DNA of 39,571 nucleotides, from contig NZ_LZIL01000008.1 in the NCBI RefSeq assembly GCF_001667075.1, forward strand, positions 1 to 39,571, given 5' to 3'. Below are positions 8,599 through 17,967 of this stretch, one piece after another; the stretch's first letter is position 1; every line of letters begins with the position of its first letter. Under the pieces are notes generated by a model, which made no database searches, had not been told where the DNA came from, and saw only the letters and a list, made by a program, of their open reading frames with translations. A program made the translations under genes and the position numbers. The stretch is from Mycobacterium sp. 852014-52450_SCH5900713 (GTDB taxonomy: Bacteria > Actinomycetota > Actinomycetes > Mycobacteriales > Mycobacteriaceae).

Positions 8599-9380
8599 CC
8601 GGCGGAGCGCCGCGAGCCGCCGACCTCGGCGACCATGAACACCCGCCGGAACGGGAAGATCGTCGTGCCGTCGGCCCGGGGCGGGTAGGCGTCGTCGAGC
8701 AGCGGGATGAGTTCCTCGCGGAACCGCTCCCAGTCTTCGGCGCTCAGCCGCTCGCGCACCGGAACCAGCGCCGTCCCGGTGATCCATTCCAGCACCGGAT
8801 TGTCACCGGACAACTGGTGCAGGTAGGTGGTCTCCCAGACGTCGACCTTGCATCCGGCGTCCAGCAGCAGATTGGCGTACTGAATCGGCGGCTGTACCAC
8901 GGCACCGACACGAAACGGTATGTCACGCATCACTTTTGCGTAGGGCTCACGCCGGGCCAGGGTCCGCACCGTGGCGTGTGACGGGGTCTCGAAGTTGCCC
9001 GGAATCTGGACGGCGATCCACGAACCGGCGGGCAGCTCGTCCACCCAGCGGACCAGCAGATCGGCATGCTCGGGCACCCAATGCAGCGCGGCGTTGCTGA
9101 CCACGACGTCGGTATCGGGCTTGGGCTTCCAGTCCCGCAGGTCGCCGACGACGGCGTCGATGCCGCGTTCCTTTGCCGCGGCGACCATCTCCGGCGAGGT
9201 ATCCATCGCCTCGATCACCGCCTCCGGCCAGCGCCGCGACAGGTACTTGGTCAGGTGGCCGGGCCCGCAACCGAGATCGACGACCCGCCGGGCCCGCTCG
9301 GCCCCCACCCGTGACAGCAGGTCGTAGAAGGGCCGGCTGCGATGGTCCGCAAAGGCCAGGTAGACATCTGGATCCCACAT
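8595..9380 (-). CDS. tam: Trans-aconitate methyltransferase-like SAM enzyme (Tam; Rv0294-like)
   Basis: A 261-residue class I methyltransferase, the length remembered for Rv0294. The start is ATG 9380 because AGGAGGA lies 6 bases before it and because [22 protein letters not shown] is the canonical opening of Tam proteins; a 16-residue upstream extension lacks a ribosome-binding site. SAM-binding motif I is VVDLGCGPG (residues 33-41). A motif II-like [11 protein letters not shown] follows, and motif III/IV lies around [11 protein letters not shown], the latter very typical for Tam. By homology it methylates trans-aconitate (detoxification of aconitase by-product). In M. tuberculosis a sulfotransferase gene (Rv0295c) separates it from the sulfatase; here the two abut directly. 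Confidence 0.87.
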   Translation of the reverse strand: MWDPDVYLAFADHRSRPFYDLLSRVGAERARRVVDLGCGPGHLTKYLSRRWPEAVIEAMDTSPEMVAAAKERGIDAVVGDLRDWKPKPDTDVVVSNAALHWVPEHADLLVRWVDELPAGSWIAVQIPGNFETPSHATVRTLARREPYAKVMRDIPFRVGAVVQPPIQYANLLLDAGCKVDVWETTYLHQLSGDNPVLEWITGTALVPVRERLSAEDWERFREELIPLLDDAYPPRADGTTIFPFRRVFMVAEVGGSRRSAG

Positions 9381-9503
9381 GTCGGTCCTCCTGATCAACG
9401 CGCCGTCGCCAAGCCGGCAGTAGACCAACCGTATTACCGCATGGCGCCCCGGCGCCGCCCAACTGGCCCCGGGAGCGGCGCCCGCCGGTTAGCATCGGCT
9501 TTC

Positions 9504-10712
9504 GTGGCGCCCGACACTTCGATTGATCCGCCCATTCCCGTTCCGGACATTCCCGGTGCATTCAAGGGTGCTGACGTACCGCTCGACGTCGGCGGATTGC
9601 CCCCGAATTCCGCGTTGTCCCCCCGCCAGCGCATGGTAGTCGAGGGCTCCGCCATCGGCGACCTCGCCCTGCGCACCTGGGTGTCGTCGCTGCTTACCGC
9701 GACGGTGGCCCCGGCCGTACTCGCCGCCTCCCTGCGGCACCCCGATGCCGGCGCCGAGCGCGCCAACCTGAACTTCTACGCCGAGCTGGGCGCGCAGCGC
9801 GACCCGGTGAAGTCGTTTCCCGCGCCGAGGAAACCGCCGCGGGTCACGTCACGGCCGGCCAGCCCGCTGACCGAGTGGGTCGCCGGCGGCACGGTGGAAA
9901 ACATCGAATTCGAAAGCAGTTTCACGGCCATCAACCCCGCGATGCGCGAGCAATGGGGGGCGTGGAAGTCCAACAACACCGTGCGCGCGCAGCACTGGCG
10001 CCACGACGACGGGCCGCGTCCCACGCTGTGTGTCATCCACGGTTTCATGGGGTCGTCGTACCTGGCCAACGGGCGGTTCTTCGCGCTGCCGTGGTATTAC
10101 CGGTCCGGTTACGACGTCCTGATGTTTACCCTGCCGTTTCACGGCAAGCGCGCCGAAAGGCTATCGCCGTTCAGCGGTTTCGGCTATTTCGCCGGCGGCC
10201 TCAGCGGTTTCGCGGAGGCGATGGCCCAGGCGGTGCACGACTTCCGGTCCGTCATCGATTACCTGCGCGGCACCGGGGTCGACCGGATCGCGCTGACCGG
10301 CATATCGCTGGGTGGTTACACCTCGGCGCTGGTGGCCTCGGTCGACGACCGGCTCGAGGCCGTCATCCCGAACTGTCCCGTCGTCACCCCGGCGACTCTG
10401 TTCGACGAATGGTTTCCGGCCAACAGACTCGTGCGGCTGGGGCTGCGGTTGTCGCACATCAGCCGCGCGGAATTATGGGACGGGTTGTCCTACCACTGCC
10501 CGCTGACCTATCGGCCGCTGCTGGACAAGGACAGGCGGATGATCATCACCGGGCTCGGCGACCGGATGGCGCCGCCGGACCATGCCGTCAAGCTGTGGGA
10601 GCATTGGGATCGTTGTGCGCTGCACTGGTTTCCGGGCAGCCACGTGCTGCACGTCAGCCAGCTGGACTATCTGCGCCGGATGACCGCGTTCCTGCAGACC
10701 GTCATGTTCTAG
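9504..10712 (+). CDS. Alpha/beta-hydrolase-fold protein (Rv0293c-like)
   Basis: A 402-residue protein from GTG 9504, similar in length to Rv0293c (about 400). The open frame extends upstream but overlaps the tam leader. The core shows alpha/beta-hydrolase features: an oxyanion-side segment VIHGFMGSSY, a nucleophile elbow GISLGGYTS (Ser in G-x-S-x-G), and a C-terminal acid/His region ending LHWFPGSHVLHV, where His is in the expected place. No signal peptide is visible, so it is likely cytoplasmic. Substrate unknown; esterase or lipase activity is inferred from the fold alone. It converges on eccE3 with an 11-base overlap of coding ends, marking the downstream border of the ESX-3 operon. Confidence 0.78.
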   Translation: MAPDTSIDPPIPVPDIPGAFKGADVPLDVGGLPPNSALSPRQRMVVEGSAIGDLALRTWVSSLLTATVAPAVLAASLRHPDAGAERANLNFYAELGAQRDPVKSFPAPRKPPRVTSRPASPLTEWVAGGTVENIEFESSFTAINPAMREQWGAWKSNNTVRAQHWRHDDGPRPTLCVIHGFMGSSYLANGRFFALPWYYRSGYDVLMFTLPFHGKRAERLSPFSGFGYFAGGLSGFAEAMAQAVHDFRSVIDYLRGTGVDRIALTGISLGGYTSALVASVDDRLEAVIPNCPVVTPATLFDEWFPANRLVRLGLRLSHISRAELWDGLSYHCPLTYRPLLDKDRRMIITGLGDRMAPPDHAVKLWEHWDRCALHWFPGSHVLHVSQLDYLRRMTAFLQTVMF

Positions 10713-11694
10713 CGGCTTCGGTGGCCGGCTCCTCGCCCGCCAGGGTCGGCCAGTCCAGCTCCGCCAGCAGGGCCGCCGGGGCGGCGGTGTGCCCGTCGAG
10801 CCGCCGCGTGGACAACAGATCCAGCGCCTCGAGCGCGGGCCGGTGGTTGCCGTGCTGCGGGATCAGCCCGGGCAGCGGAACCGTCCGCTCCGGTGGCGTG
10901 TCGGTCAGGAAGGCACACGCGGCCGCGACGGTGTTGTGGGTCCCGTCGCCGGCGATCTCCAGCGCCATGCACGTCTCCCGCGCCGGATAAGCCCGAATCG
11001 ACTCCAGGGTCTCGGCCAGCTCACCGTTGACCTGAACCTGGTATGCCGCAAGGTAATCCGATGCGCCGCGCTGCACCGCGGACCACCTCTCGCGGGGGTT
11101 GGAGGTGAGCAACCGTGGGACGTCGTCGGGCGCGACGCTGTTGACTTCCCAGCCGAACTCCCGCAGGTGGTCGGCCAGCCGACGCGCCGTCACCTGCGCG
11201 GTCTCATGCAACGGGATGCGCGCGGAGCGGGCGCGCAGCGCGGCCAGGTTGTCGGTGGCCGATATCGTGAGCCCGATCCACGTCTCGCGTCTGGACGCAT
11301 CGGATGCGTTGTCGCGACTGGTGATCCGGATCTTGTCCGCGCGGATGCCGTAGCGGTCCAGGTAGCGGGCGATCAAGGGCAGCGGCAACGCGTCGGCCGC
11401 GTCGCCACCCGGCGCCCCGATCCGAAGCAGCGCGGTTGTCGCGGTCGCAGAAGCGAATTCGGGTGCGGTCACCTCGCCGCGTCCCATGATCGCCAGCCGG
11501 CGGCGCAGCAGCGTGGTGAAATACAAACCGCGCCAGCAGCCGAACAGCATGAGCACGACAGCCGCGGCGATGCCGAGCAGCCAGTAATCGCGCAGTGACC
11601 GCCACGGGTACGCCATCACCGCCGGGACGACGGCCAGCAACGCCAGCGTGATCCGGCCGGGTCCGGGGGTGGGTGTCCAGCGCTGCAGGCTCAC
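10702..11694 (-). CDS. eccE3: EccE3, ESX-3 membrane complex component
   Basis: A 330-residue protein, last gene of the ESX-3 operon. Two hydrophobic helices at the N-terminus (about residues 16-33 and 38-56) are followed by a large soluble domain, the EccE layout. EccE sits at the periphery of the EccB-C-D-E inner-membrane complex. GTG 11694 overlaps the stop of mycP3 as GTGA, so translation is probably coupled. The length agrees with Rv0292 (about 331). The 3' end overlaps the convergent hydrolase gene. Confidence 0.93.
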   Translation of the reverse strand: MSLQRWTPTPGPGRITLALLAVVPAVMAYPWRSLRDYWLLGIAAAVVLMLFGCWRGLYFTTLLRRRLAIMGRGEVTAPEFASATATTALLRIGAPGGDAADALPLPLIARYLDRYGIRADKIRITSRDNASDASRRETWIGLTISATDNLAALRARSARIPLHETAQVTARRLADHLREFGWEVNSVAPDDVPRLLTSNPRERWSAVQRGASDYLAAYQVQVNGELAETLESIRAYPARETCMALEIAGDGTHNTVAAACAFLTDTPPERTVPLPGLIPQHGNHRPALEALDLLSTRRLDGHTAAPAALLAELDWPTLAGEEPATEAART

Positions 11695-13085
11695 GGGGTG
11701 GGGTCCTTTCGTCGGCGGGTGGCGGTGGTGGCGACCGCGCCCGCGACTGCGACAAGCACAGCCAGTGCGGCGGTTCCGGCCAGCGCGACGGTCCGCGGGG
11801 TGGTGTCCTTGGGCGCGGGTGCGGGCGGGACGGCGACCGGCTTGACCGGCGAGGCAGGAGGCTGATTGCCCACGGGCAGTTGCCAGGTCAAGGCCGCCAC
11901 CGGGTCCACGCTGCCGGTACCGATGACGTTGGACGGCGCCCGGGCGCCGTTGTGCGCGGTCGCGGTGATGCGATGCACGATCTGTGTGGCGTTGAGGTCG
12001 GGGTATTTGCTGCGGACCAGCGCCGCGACGCCGGCCACATAACCGGCCGCATAGCTGGTGCCGCTCAAGGCCACCTGCTGCTGATGCTCATCGGGCAAAC
12101 CGTTGGCCAGGCCGCCGCCGTCGGCGTTGCCGACCGAGACGATCCGTTCGCCCGGCGCCGCGATGCCCACCCACGGGCCCGCCATGGTGAACTTCGACGG
12201 CTGGCCGTCCGGTGTCAGGGAGGCCACGGACAGCACGTAGGGCTGCCAGACGGACGGGATGGAGATCGAGGTGACACCGGCCCAGTTGCGCGGATCGTCC
12301 GGGTGGCTCAGGTCGGTGAGCGGGTTGGACTCGCAGGACGTGCCGCCGGCGACCGATCCGGTCGGCCCGGTGTTGCCGGCGGCGGCCACGATCACCGCAT
12401 CCTTGTCCACCGCGGCGTAGCGAATCGCCGCGCCGAGGGCGGCCTGGTCGACGGACCGGTCGGCGGGCAGGCAAGTGAGCGTGGAGATGTCGATCACCCG
12501 GGCGCCCAGGTCGGCCGCGTGCACGATCGCGCGGCTCAGCGTGGCGACGTCCGAGGACGCCCGTGCCATCAGCGGGTCGCCGCCGGGGGTGCGGGGCGAG
12601 TACTTGGCCGACGTCGTCCTGATCGAGACCACGCGCGCCGCGGGCGCCACACCGGCGAAACCGTCGTCGCCGGGCTGGCCGGCGATGAGGCCGGCGATGA
12701 GGGTGCCGTGGCCGTCGCAGTCGGTCAGGCCGTCGGTCGTCTCGACGAAGTCACCACCCGGATCGACGTTGGGCAGCCGCGGACCCGGCCGTACGCCGGT
12801 GTCGAGCACCGCCACCAGCTGGCCATCACCACGCGAGAATTGCCATGCCCCAGAAAGATTCAGCGTCGCCTGGCTGGGCGTGACGGCCGCGGGATCGCTG
12901 CCGGGGATGACCCCGGAGACGCTGCACGGGCCGCGCTGCTCCATCGGCTGCACGGGGCCGGGGGCCCCGTTCGGCGGCGGGACGCCCGGATCGACCTTCG
13001 GCTGATCGATGGCCAACGCCGACGGACACGTCCACAGCACGGCCGCCACAGCCGCTGCGAGACAAGCCGATCCGGACCGGATCAT
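11691..13085 (-). CDS. mycP3: MycP3 mycosin, subtilisin-like protease of ESX-3
   Basis: A 464-residue membrane-anchored serine protease. The signal peptide is MIRSGSACLAAAVAAVLWTC with cleavage near ALA-IDQP. The catalytic triad is Asp95 (AVLDTGV), His126 (DCDGHGT) and Ser344 (SGTSYAAG), with oxyanion Asn238 (AAAGNTGP). A C-terminal transmembrane helix precedes a short RRRKDP tail. The active site faces outside the cytoplasmic membrane, where mycosins stabilise the ESX complex. ATG 13085 overlaps the eccD3 stop (ATGA). A very long in-frame extension upstream runs antisense-like through eccD3 and is not real. Length is close to Rv0291 (461). Confidence 0.95.
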   Translation of the reverse strand: MIRSGSACLAAAVAAVLWTCPSALAIDQPKVDPGVPPPNGAPGPVQPMEQRGPCSVSGVIPGSDPAAVTPSQATLNLSGAWQFSRGDGQLVAVLDTGVRPGPRLPNVDPGGDFVETTDGLTDCDGHGTLIAGLIAGQPGDDGFAGVAPAARVVSIRTTSAKYSPRTPGGDPLMARASSDVATLSRAIVHAADLGARVIDISTLTCLPADRSVDQAALGAAIRYAAVDKDAVIVAAAGNTGPTGSVAGGTSCESNPLTDLSHPDDPRNWAGVTSISIPSVWQPYVLSVASLTPDGQPSKFTMAGPWVGIAAPGERIVSVGNADGGGLANGLPDEHQQQVALSGTSYAAGYVAGVAALVRSKYPDLNATQIVHRITATAHNGARAPSNVIGTGSVDPVAALTWQLPVGNQPPASPVKPVAVPPAPAPKDTTPRTVALAGTAALAVLVAVAGAVATTATRRRKDPTP

Positions 13086-14518
13086 CGATTGAGTATCCAG
13101 GTGAAGATGCCGACCAGGTAGGCCATCACGGGGATGAGTGACGCGTCGAGCCCGGCCGCGACGAAGCCCACCAGCCGGCGCACCGGAAGCGGATAGCTCT
13201 CCGGCTCGGCGATGCGCGGGTTGAGCGCCACCACTACCCAGACCACGGCCAGCACGACGAGCACCAGCGCCGCACCAAGGGCGGCCCCGAAGCGCCCGGT
13301 CGCGGTGTAGAGCACCAGCAGAACGCCCCCGGCCAGGTAGGGCTGCGCGAGCAGCCACGCCTTGCACGCGGCCGAATCCCATACCCGGGCGCGCAGGACG
13401 GATGTTGCCGCCGTGGCGCCCACGATGTACCAGCCGACGCCGCTCAGCGCTTCGGGGCGCAGTGCGATCGCCACCGAGCCCAGGACACTGAGCAGCACTG
13501 CGGCAGCGATGAATCCGTTCTGATGGGCATCGCTGATCCGCACCCGGCGCGGCAGATCCTCGAGCACCCGCAACGAGGGGGCCGAGGGGGTGGGGTCGCC
13601 GGGCGCGGGGATGACCGGCAGCGGGAAGCGCGCCCACAGCGCCGAGAGTTGAGCCGCCTCGACGGTGACCAGCAGCGCCGCGACGATCAGCCCGCAGCCG
13701 ATGGCGAGCGGCCGCAGGTGCCAGAGCATCCCGGCGCCGGCGGCCAGCAGCACCCCCGCTCCCACCACCGCGGTCGCGGTGAAGAATCCGACGATGCGCT
13801 CCCGCTCCGCGCTGGGCACCATCAAAGCGATCAGCGACCACGCGGTGACGCCGGCCGCCGCAAGCATGATGTGCGCCGGTCCGAACCGGCCGGGCACCGC
13901 CAATGCCAGCGCGGCACCGATCGGCACCAGCGCGGCGATCGTGCACGCCGCCCCGGTGCGCGGCGAGCGCGCCGCGACCAGCAAGCCGACGATCGCGGTC
14001 ACCGCCGCGACCGCGCTGACCGCGACCAGCCCGGCCAGCGCGCCGGTGGCGACGCGGTAGGTGACCGAGAGCCCGGTGGCCAGCAATGCGACAGCGAGCA
14101 GAGCGGCCAGCGCGCCGCGCTGGATATGCGTTGCGCCCCACGGCTTCAGTCGCGAGGTCGAGAAGATCATGGCGGCGTCGGCGATGTCCTCGACGATGCC
14201 GGGAGCCGCCTGCCCGACGGGCACGGGCTGCAGCGCCAGCAGGTCACCGTCCACGACCCCGACGGTTTCCAGGCTGGCGTCCAGGCTGAACGGCGCGCCG
14301 CCGATCGGGGCGAGACTCAGTTGGGTCGCCGCGCCGAGGTCGGCCGTCCCTCGGGCGGTGTCGTCGGAATCGCCATTCGATGTCGTGGGAACCACCAAAC
14401 GCTGGACGGCGGGCAGGATTTCCCGCAGCGGCAGCTCGGCGGGCAACGCCATTTCCGTCAGCCGGCTGTCCGCGAGGATTGCCACGCGGACGATCGGCAT
14501 CACGGCGCCGGACGTCAC
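13082..14518 (-). CDS. eccD3: EccD3, ESX-3 polytopic membrane channel component
   Basis: A 478-residue protein. The N-terminal ubiquitin-like domain (about residues 8-95, VRVAILADSRLTEMALPAELPL) is followed by about 11 transmembrane helices, the EccD architecture; EccD dimers form the membrane vestibule of the complex. GTG 14518 has GAGGG 5 bases upstream; ATG 14500 (MPIVRVAI) is an alternative start. The GTG overlaps the stop of a 13-codon open frame in the leader (14515-14556). The gap from espG3 is 62 bases. The stop overlaps the mycP3 start. Confidence 0.94.
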   Translation of the reverse strand: MTSGAVMPIVRVAILADSRLTEMALPAELPLREILPAVQRLVVPTTSNGDSDDTARGTADLGAATQLSLAPIGGAPFSLDASLETVGVVDGDLLALQPVPVGQAAPGIVEDIADAAMIFSTSRLKPWGATHIQRGALAALLAVALLATGLSVTYRVATGALAGLVAVSAVAAVTAIVGLLVAARSPRTGAACTIAALVPIGAALALAVPGRFGPAHIMLAAAGVTAWSLIALMVPSAERERIVGFFTATAVVGAGVLLAAGAGMLWHLRPLAIGCGLIVAALLVTVEAAQLSALWARFPLPVIPAPGDPTPSAPSLRVLEDLPRRVRISDAHQNGFIAAAVLLSVLGSVAIALRPEALSGVGWYIVGATAATSVLRARVWDSAACKAWLLAQPYLAGGVLLVLYTATGRFGAALGAALVLVVLAVVWVVVALNPRIAEPESYPLPVRRLVGFVAAGLDASLIPVMAYLVGIFTWILNR

Positions 14519-14556
14519 CGGACCCTCGAAACACGCTGGGGCCTTACCTGAAACAT
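14515..14556 (-). other. Possible 13-codon leader ORF between espG3 and eccD3
   Basis: ATG 14556 follows a purine-rich AAGAGAAGAGAG and opens a 13-codon frame. Its TGA overlaps the eccD3 GTG as GTGA. This could couple eccD3 translation to a short leader peptide, or it could be chance. No similarity to any peptide is known to me. Confidence 0.25.
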
Positions 14557-14580
14557 CGTTGCTCTCTTCTCTTTAAGGGG

Positions 14581-15450
14581 TTATGCGTGTTGTGCAGTGA
14601 AATCTCTGGCCAACCGGTGGCCGGAGAACCATTCGGAGTCCGGCAGTAACGCGGTCAGCTGTTCGAGCGCGACGGCGATCGCGAAGGGTGTGCCGGGGGC
14701 GAACGTCGACACCCACTCGCCGTCGAATGCGCGGGACGGACTGACCAGGACCCGTCCCGCGGCCGCGTCGACGATGCTCATCCCCACTTCGGTGGTGGCG
14801 TGCCGCCCGTCGCGGTGGCAGCCGGCTACGATTTCGACGTAGCTGCGCGGTCCGTTGAACACCGATTCCACCACCCGCCGCGCCGACGGCGGGATACCCA
14901 GGTAGTCAACGACTTCGGCCAGGGAGGCACCCGAGCGCAGCCGCTCGTCGGCCCGCGCTCCGACCCGCGTCGGCATGCTGAACTCGTCGAACCGGGCCGG
15001 CGGTTGCTGCGCGAGGCCGACGCCGAGGACCGGAACCAACGCACGCGGGTCGTCGATGTCCATGGCGGTGAACGTGATCAGCTGCGCGCTGCGCAGCGCC
15101 ACGATCGTCCTGTCGGTGGTGGCAGAGCGCTGCGCCACGATGCCGCGCAGCAGGTCCCCGGTGCCGGTGTCCTTGGCGGGGCCCACGTAGCGCAGGTCGA
15201 GCCATCGTTCCGGGAAGCACACCACCCTGATCCAGTCGGCCACCGCCGGGTGGACGACCCCACCCTCCGATACCAGACCCAACTGGGTCAGCTCGGCCTT
15301 CTGACGCTCGAAGAACGCGTGGCGTTGCGCGGCATCGCTATAGGGCGAGGTGATCGCGAGCACCCACGGGAAGCTACCCGCCCCAATGGTTTCCGCTATG
15401 AACCACGCGTGATCGACCGTCAGCTCGACGGCGTTCGGCTCAGTGTTCAT
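14581..15450 (-). CDS. espG3: EspG3, ESX-3 specific PE/PPE chaperone
   Basis: A 289-residue soluble protein at the conserved position between esxH and eccD3 (Rv0289 is about 295). EspG proteins bind the tip of the PPE partner in PE-PPE dimers and keep them soluble until export. The opening [28 protein letters not shown] is typical. The protein is alpha/beta, with no signal or membrane segment. ATG 15450 is 10 bases past the esxH stop, consistent with co-translation. The likely clients are the PPE4-type protein in the operon and perhaps the two extra PPE-PPW proteins in this window. Confidence 0.94.
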   Translation of the reverse strand: MNTEPNAVELTVDHAWFIAETIGAGSFPWVLAITSPYSDAAQRHAFFERQKAELTQLGLVSEGGVVHPAVADWIRVVCFPERWLDLRYVGPAKDTGTGDLLRGIVAQRSATTDRTIVALRSAQLITFTAMDIDDPRALVPVLGVGLAQQPPARFDEFSMPTRVGARADERLRSGASLAEVVDYLGIPPSARRVVESVFNGPRSYVEIVAGCHRDGRHATTEVGMSIVDAAAGRVLVSPSRAFDGEWVSTFAPGTPFAIAVALEQLTALLPDSEWFSGHRLARDFTAQHA

Positions 15451-15460
15451 GAAACAAGAA

Positions 15461-15751
15461 TTAACCGCCCCATTTGGCGGCTTCAGCCTGGTCCCGGGCG
15501 AGCATGGACATGGTGTTGGATTCGTGGGTGCTGGCCATCGCCTGGTAGGCGCGCACCAGGCTCTCCATTGCCTGGTTCCACTGGGCCTGCCACGCCTGGT
15601 AGGTCATACCGGTGTCGCCCTGCCAGGCGTTCGACAGCGTTGCCTGCTCGCTGGCGATGTCCGAACCGAGCCCCTGCAGCGTGCCGGCGTAGCCGGACAT
15701 GTCGGCGGCGTGGCTCAGCATCGCCGGGTAGTTGTACATGATCTGGGACAT
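15461..15751 (-). CDS. esxH: EsxH (TB10.4-type WXG100 protein)
   Basis: A 96-residue WXG100 protein almost identical in pattern to M. tuberculosis TB10.4. It has the opening [12 protein letters not shown], the WQG turn at residues 43-45, and C-terminal AKWGG. It forms a heterodimer with EsxG, is secreted by ESX-3 and is tied to mycobactin-iron and zinc handling. The reported zinc cluster of TB10.4 (His14, His70, His76, Glu77) is only partly kept: His14, His76 and Glu77 are present but residue 70 is Gln. ATG 15751 is preceded by AAAGGAC (reading minus), a fair ribosome-binding site. Confidence 0.97.
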   Translation of the reverse strand: MSQIMYNYPAMLSHAADMSGYAGTLQGLGSDIASEQATLSNAWQGDTGMTYQAWQAQWNQAMESLVRAYQAMASTHESNTMSMLARDQAEAAKWGG

Positions 15752-15792
15752 GACAAGTCCTTTCGCGGTTGATGGCGTTTGAAGCGGCTGGA

Positions 15793-16086
15793 TCAGAAGG
15801 CGGTGTAGCCGGAAGCGGCGGCGGCGTCGGCGGCCACGTAGGTGCCCGCGGCGTCGCCGAGGTTGGCCTGTGCGATGTCCAGCAGGGTGTTGACCCGGGC
15901 GGCGGCTTCGACGAAGCGGGCGTGCGCGGCCTGGAACGCGGCCGAAGACTCGCCCTGGTGGAACGCCTGCGCCGACATCGCTTCCTGCTCGGCCTGGCTG
16001 ATGGTGCTGCGCATCAGGGCCGCCTTGGCGCTGAATGCCGATTGCGCGGCCACCAACTGTGGAATATGAGCGTCCAACATACTCAT
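15793..16086 (-). CDS. esxG: EsxG, WXG100-family partner of EsxH
   Basis: A 97-residue protein (same length as Rv0287) that pairs with EsxH and is exported by ESX-3. It opens [18 protein letters not shown]. The turn carries HQG instead of WXG, as in known EsxG. The C-terminal tail has the secretion motif YxxxD (YVAAD), which is lacking in EsxH, as expected since one partner of each dimer carries the signal. ATG 16086 has GGAAAGGAATC upstream. It follows PPE4 by 63 bases and precedes esxH by 41. Confidence 0.96.
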   Translation of the reverse strand: MSMLDAHIPQLVAAQSAFSAKAALMRSTISQAEQEAMSAQAFHQGESSAAFQAAHARFVEAAARVNTLLDIAQANLGDAAGTYVAADAAAASGYTAF

Positions 16087-16149
16087 GTTGATTCCTTTCC
16101 GTTCGTTCTCAAGGGGTTTCGCTGACTGACGAGCATGGTGCCGACTGCG

Positions 16150-17646
16150 TTAGCCCCCTTCCCTCGGCTCCGTCGGATGCGCCGGGTCTCGGTCCGCGTC
16201 GTGGTCCCAGGTGCCGGGCATCATCGGTATCCTTGGGCCGCCGCCGAATTCGCCGTCGGTGAGCTTGGTCAATCCGGCCGCGCGGAAGCCGTTTTCCTTG
16301 CGCGCGGTTCCCGCGAAGCCCAGCGTTCCGGCCCCCGCGCCGGATGCCATTGTCGCGGCCAGTCGCTCCTCGTCGCCGTAGTCCGGTGGTATGCCGATGT
16401 CGGACTCCATATCCAGGTATTCGTCGCTGTGGTCGCGCATTGCGGCGCGCCGGCGCCGCCTCGCACGCGCCGCGGCCCGGCTGGCCGCCGCCGCCCCGGC
16501 AGCCGGGATGGTCGCCGCCGGCGCCTTAGCACCACCGCGACCGCCCACCGTCGGGCCGATGCCGGGGTCCGGGTCGCCGCCATAGGCGACCAGGTAAGCG
16601 AGAGTGCTCGGTGCCGGCGCCGCGGCGGGTGCGGGAGCCGCACCGGAGCCCGCGGCCACCGAGGTGGCCGGAGCCCCAGCGGGACTCGCCACCGTCGGGG
16701 CCAGCGCAACCGCCGGCAGCGACGACGCCGGCCTGGTCGACGTCACGAGCGGTGGCGCGGCGGCGCCGGCCGCCACCGGCGCGATTTCGGCGGGCGCGGA
16801 GAGCAAGGAACTCAGTCCGATTCCGAGTAGCAGCGGCATGAGGAAGGGTGCGGTCAGGATCGCACCCCAGGTCGGCCAGCCGACGGCGTTGAAGAACACC
16901 TGGTAGGCGACGAAGAACAGCAGTGGACCGTTGGCGGCCAGAAACGCCGGCAGGTTGGAGAAGAAGTTCTGCAGCATCTGCTGAATGTTCTGGAAGAAGT
17001 CCTGCAGGAACTTGGACAACTGCTGGATCAGGTTCTGCCACCAATCCCCGGGCGTGTTCTGCGAGGCGTTGGCCGCGAGACTGTTGGCGTCACCGCCCGG
17101 ACGCACGATCGACGGCGCGGGGGCGCTGCGTGGCGCGGCGGCGAGCGCCGCCCCCGAGGTGGCCTGATAAGCGCCCATCACGGTGGCGGCCTGGACCCAC
17201 ATCCGCGCATAGTCGGCCTCGTTGAGCGCGATTGGAATCGTATTGACACCAAAGAAGTTCGTCGCCACCAACACCCCGTGAACGGCGTGGTTGGCGGCCA
17301 GCTCCCCCAGCGTCGGCATCGCCGCCAAGGCGGCCGTATACGCCGCCGCCGCGATCTCTTGCTGCGCGGCCACGCCGGCGCTGTCGGCACTGGCCTGCTG
17401 CAGCCACGCCAGATACGGCGCGTGCGCGGCCGCGTACTGCTCTGCGCTGGGTCCCTCCCACGCCCCCGCCTGAGTCTCCCCCAGCACCCCGGTGAGTTCG
17501 GCTGCCGCCGTTGCGTATTCGGTGCTCAACGCGGTCCACGCGCCCGCGGCCGCCAGCAGCGGCCCCGGTCCCGGACCGGCGCTCAGCAACGTCGAATGCA
17601 CCTCGGGGGGCGAGGCCATCCAGACGAAAGCGACGGGCGACGTCAT
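16150..17646 (-). CDS. PPE4-type PPE protein of the PPW subfamily, ESX-3 substrate
   Basis: A 498-residue PPE protein at the Rv0286 (PPE4) position, 2 bases after the PE5-type gene. The PPE domain is residues 1-180, with the Pro-Pro-Glu at 13-15 and the WEG turn near 63. It is followed by amphipathic and hydrophobic stretches ([13 protein letters not shown], then [15 protein letters not shown]), a Pro/Ala-rich linker, and an Arg-rich patch ([23 protein letters not shown]). The PPW hallmarks close the protein: GFAGTARK and PMMPGTW. It forms a dimer with the PE5-type protein, recognised by EspG3, and functions at the outer envelope in mycobactin-dependent iron uptake. ATG 17646 is the obvious start. 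Confidence 0.93.
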   Translation of the reverse strand: MTSPVAFVWMASPPEVHSTLLSAGPGPGPLLAAAGAWTALSTEYATAAAELTGVLGETQAGAWEGPSAEQYAAAHAPYLAWLQQASADSAGVAAQQEIAAAAYTAALAAMPTLGELAANHAVHGVLVATNFFGVNTIPIALNEADYARMWVQAATVMGAYQATSGAALAAAPRSAPAPSIVRPGGDANSLAANASQNTPGDWWQNLIQQLSKFLQDFFQNIQQMLQNFFSNLPAFLAANGPLLFFVAYQVFFNAVGWPTWGAILTAPFLMPLLLGIGLSSLLSAPAEIAPVAAGAAAPPLVTSTRPASSLPAVALAPTVASPAGAPATSVAAGSGAAPAPAAAPAPSTLAYLVAYGGDPDPGIGPTVGGRGGAKAPAATIPAAGAAAASRAAARARRRRRAAMRDHSDEYLDMESDIGIPPDYGDEERLAATMASGAGAGTLGFAGTARKENGFRAAGLTKLTDGEFGGGPRIPMMPGTWDHDADRDPAHPTEPREGG

Positions 17647-17648
17647 TC

Positions 17649-17957
17649 TCAGGCGCCCGCGGACCCGTACGTCGCGGCGGCCGCGGTGTCTCCGGCGAGA
17701 TAGCTGACGCCGGCCTCGCCGACGCCCACGCCGGCGCGGCCGAGCTCTTCCACGCCCTGGGCGGCGACAGCGGCGTGCTCCTGGCCCTGCGCACTGAACC
17801 CGACGGCCGTCTGCAGCGACACCGGATCCACCGCCGGCGGTACCACCGCGGTGATGGCCGGAGCGGCCGCCGCATGGGCGGCGGCCAGCCGCGCCGTCAG
17901 CGCCTCCACCGCGGCGCTGGTCGCGGCCAGGCCCTCGGGAACCACTCGCAACGTCAT
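17649..17957 (-). CDS. PE5-type PE protein, ESX-3 substrate
   Basis: A 102-residue PE protein, exactly the length of Rv0285 (PE5) as remembered and very similar in sequence ([33 protein letters not shown]). The PE dipeptide is at residues 7-8. The helical hairpin ends in the export motif YxxxD (YLAGD). Start ATG 17957 has GGGGAGAG just upstream, 10 bases past the eccC3 stop; an in-frame GTG 15 codons earlier lies inside eccC3 and is less likely. It pairs with the PPE4-type protein encoded 2 bases downstream. Confidence 0.95.
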   Translation of the reverse strand: MTLRVVPEGLAATSAAVEALTARLAAAHAAAAPAITAVVPPAVDPVSLQTAVGFSAQGQEHAAVAAQGVEELGRAGVGVGEAGVSYLAGDTAAAATYGSAGA

Positions 17958-17967
17958 GACTCTCCCC

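Noticed and set aside
11673..13121. 482-codon plus-strand open frame opposite mycP3
   Set aside because: Same cause: a shadow of a high-GC gene with no recognisable protein features.
13086..14141. In-frame upstream extension of mycP3
   Set aside because: It runs through eccD3 in another frame, while ATG 13085 overlaps the eccD3 stop and gives a proper signal peptide.
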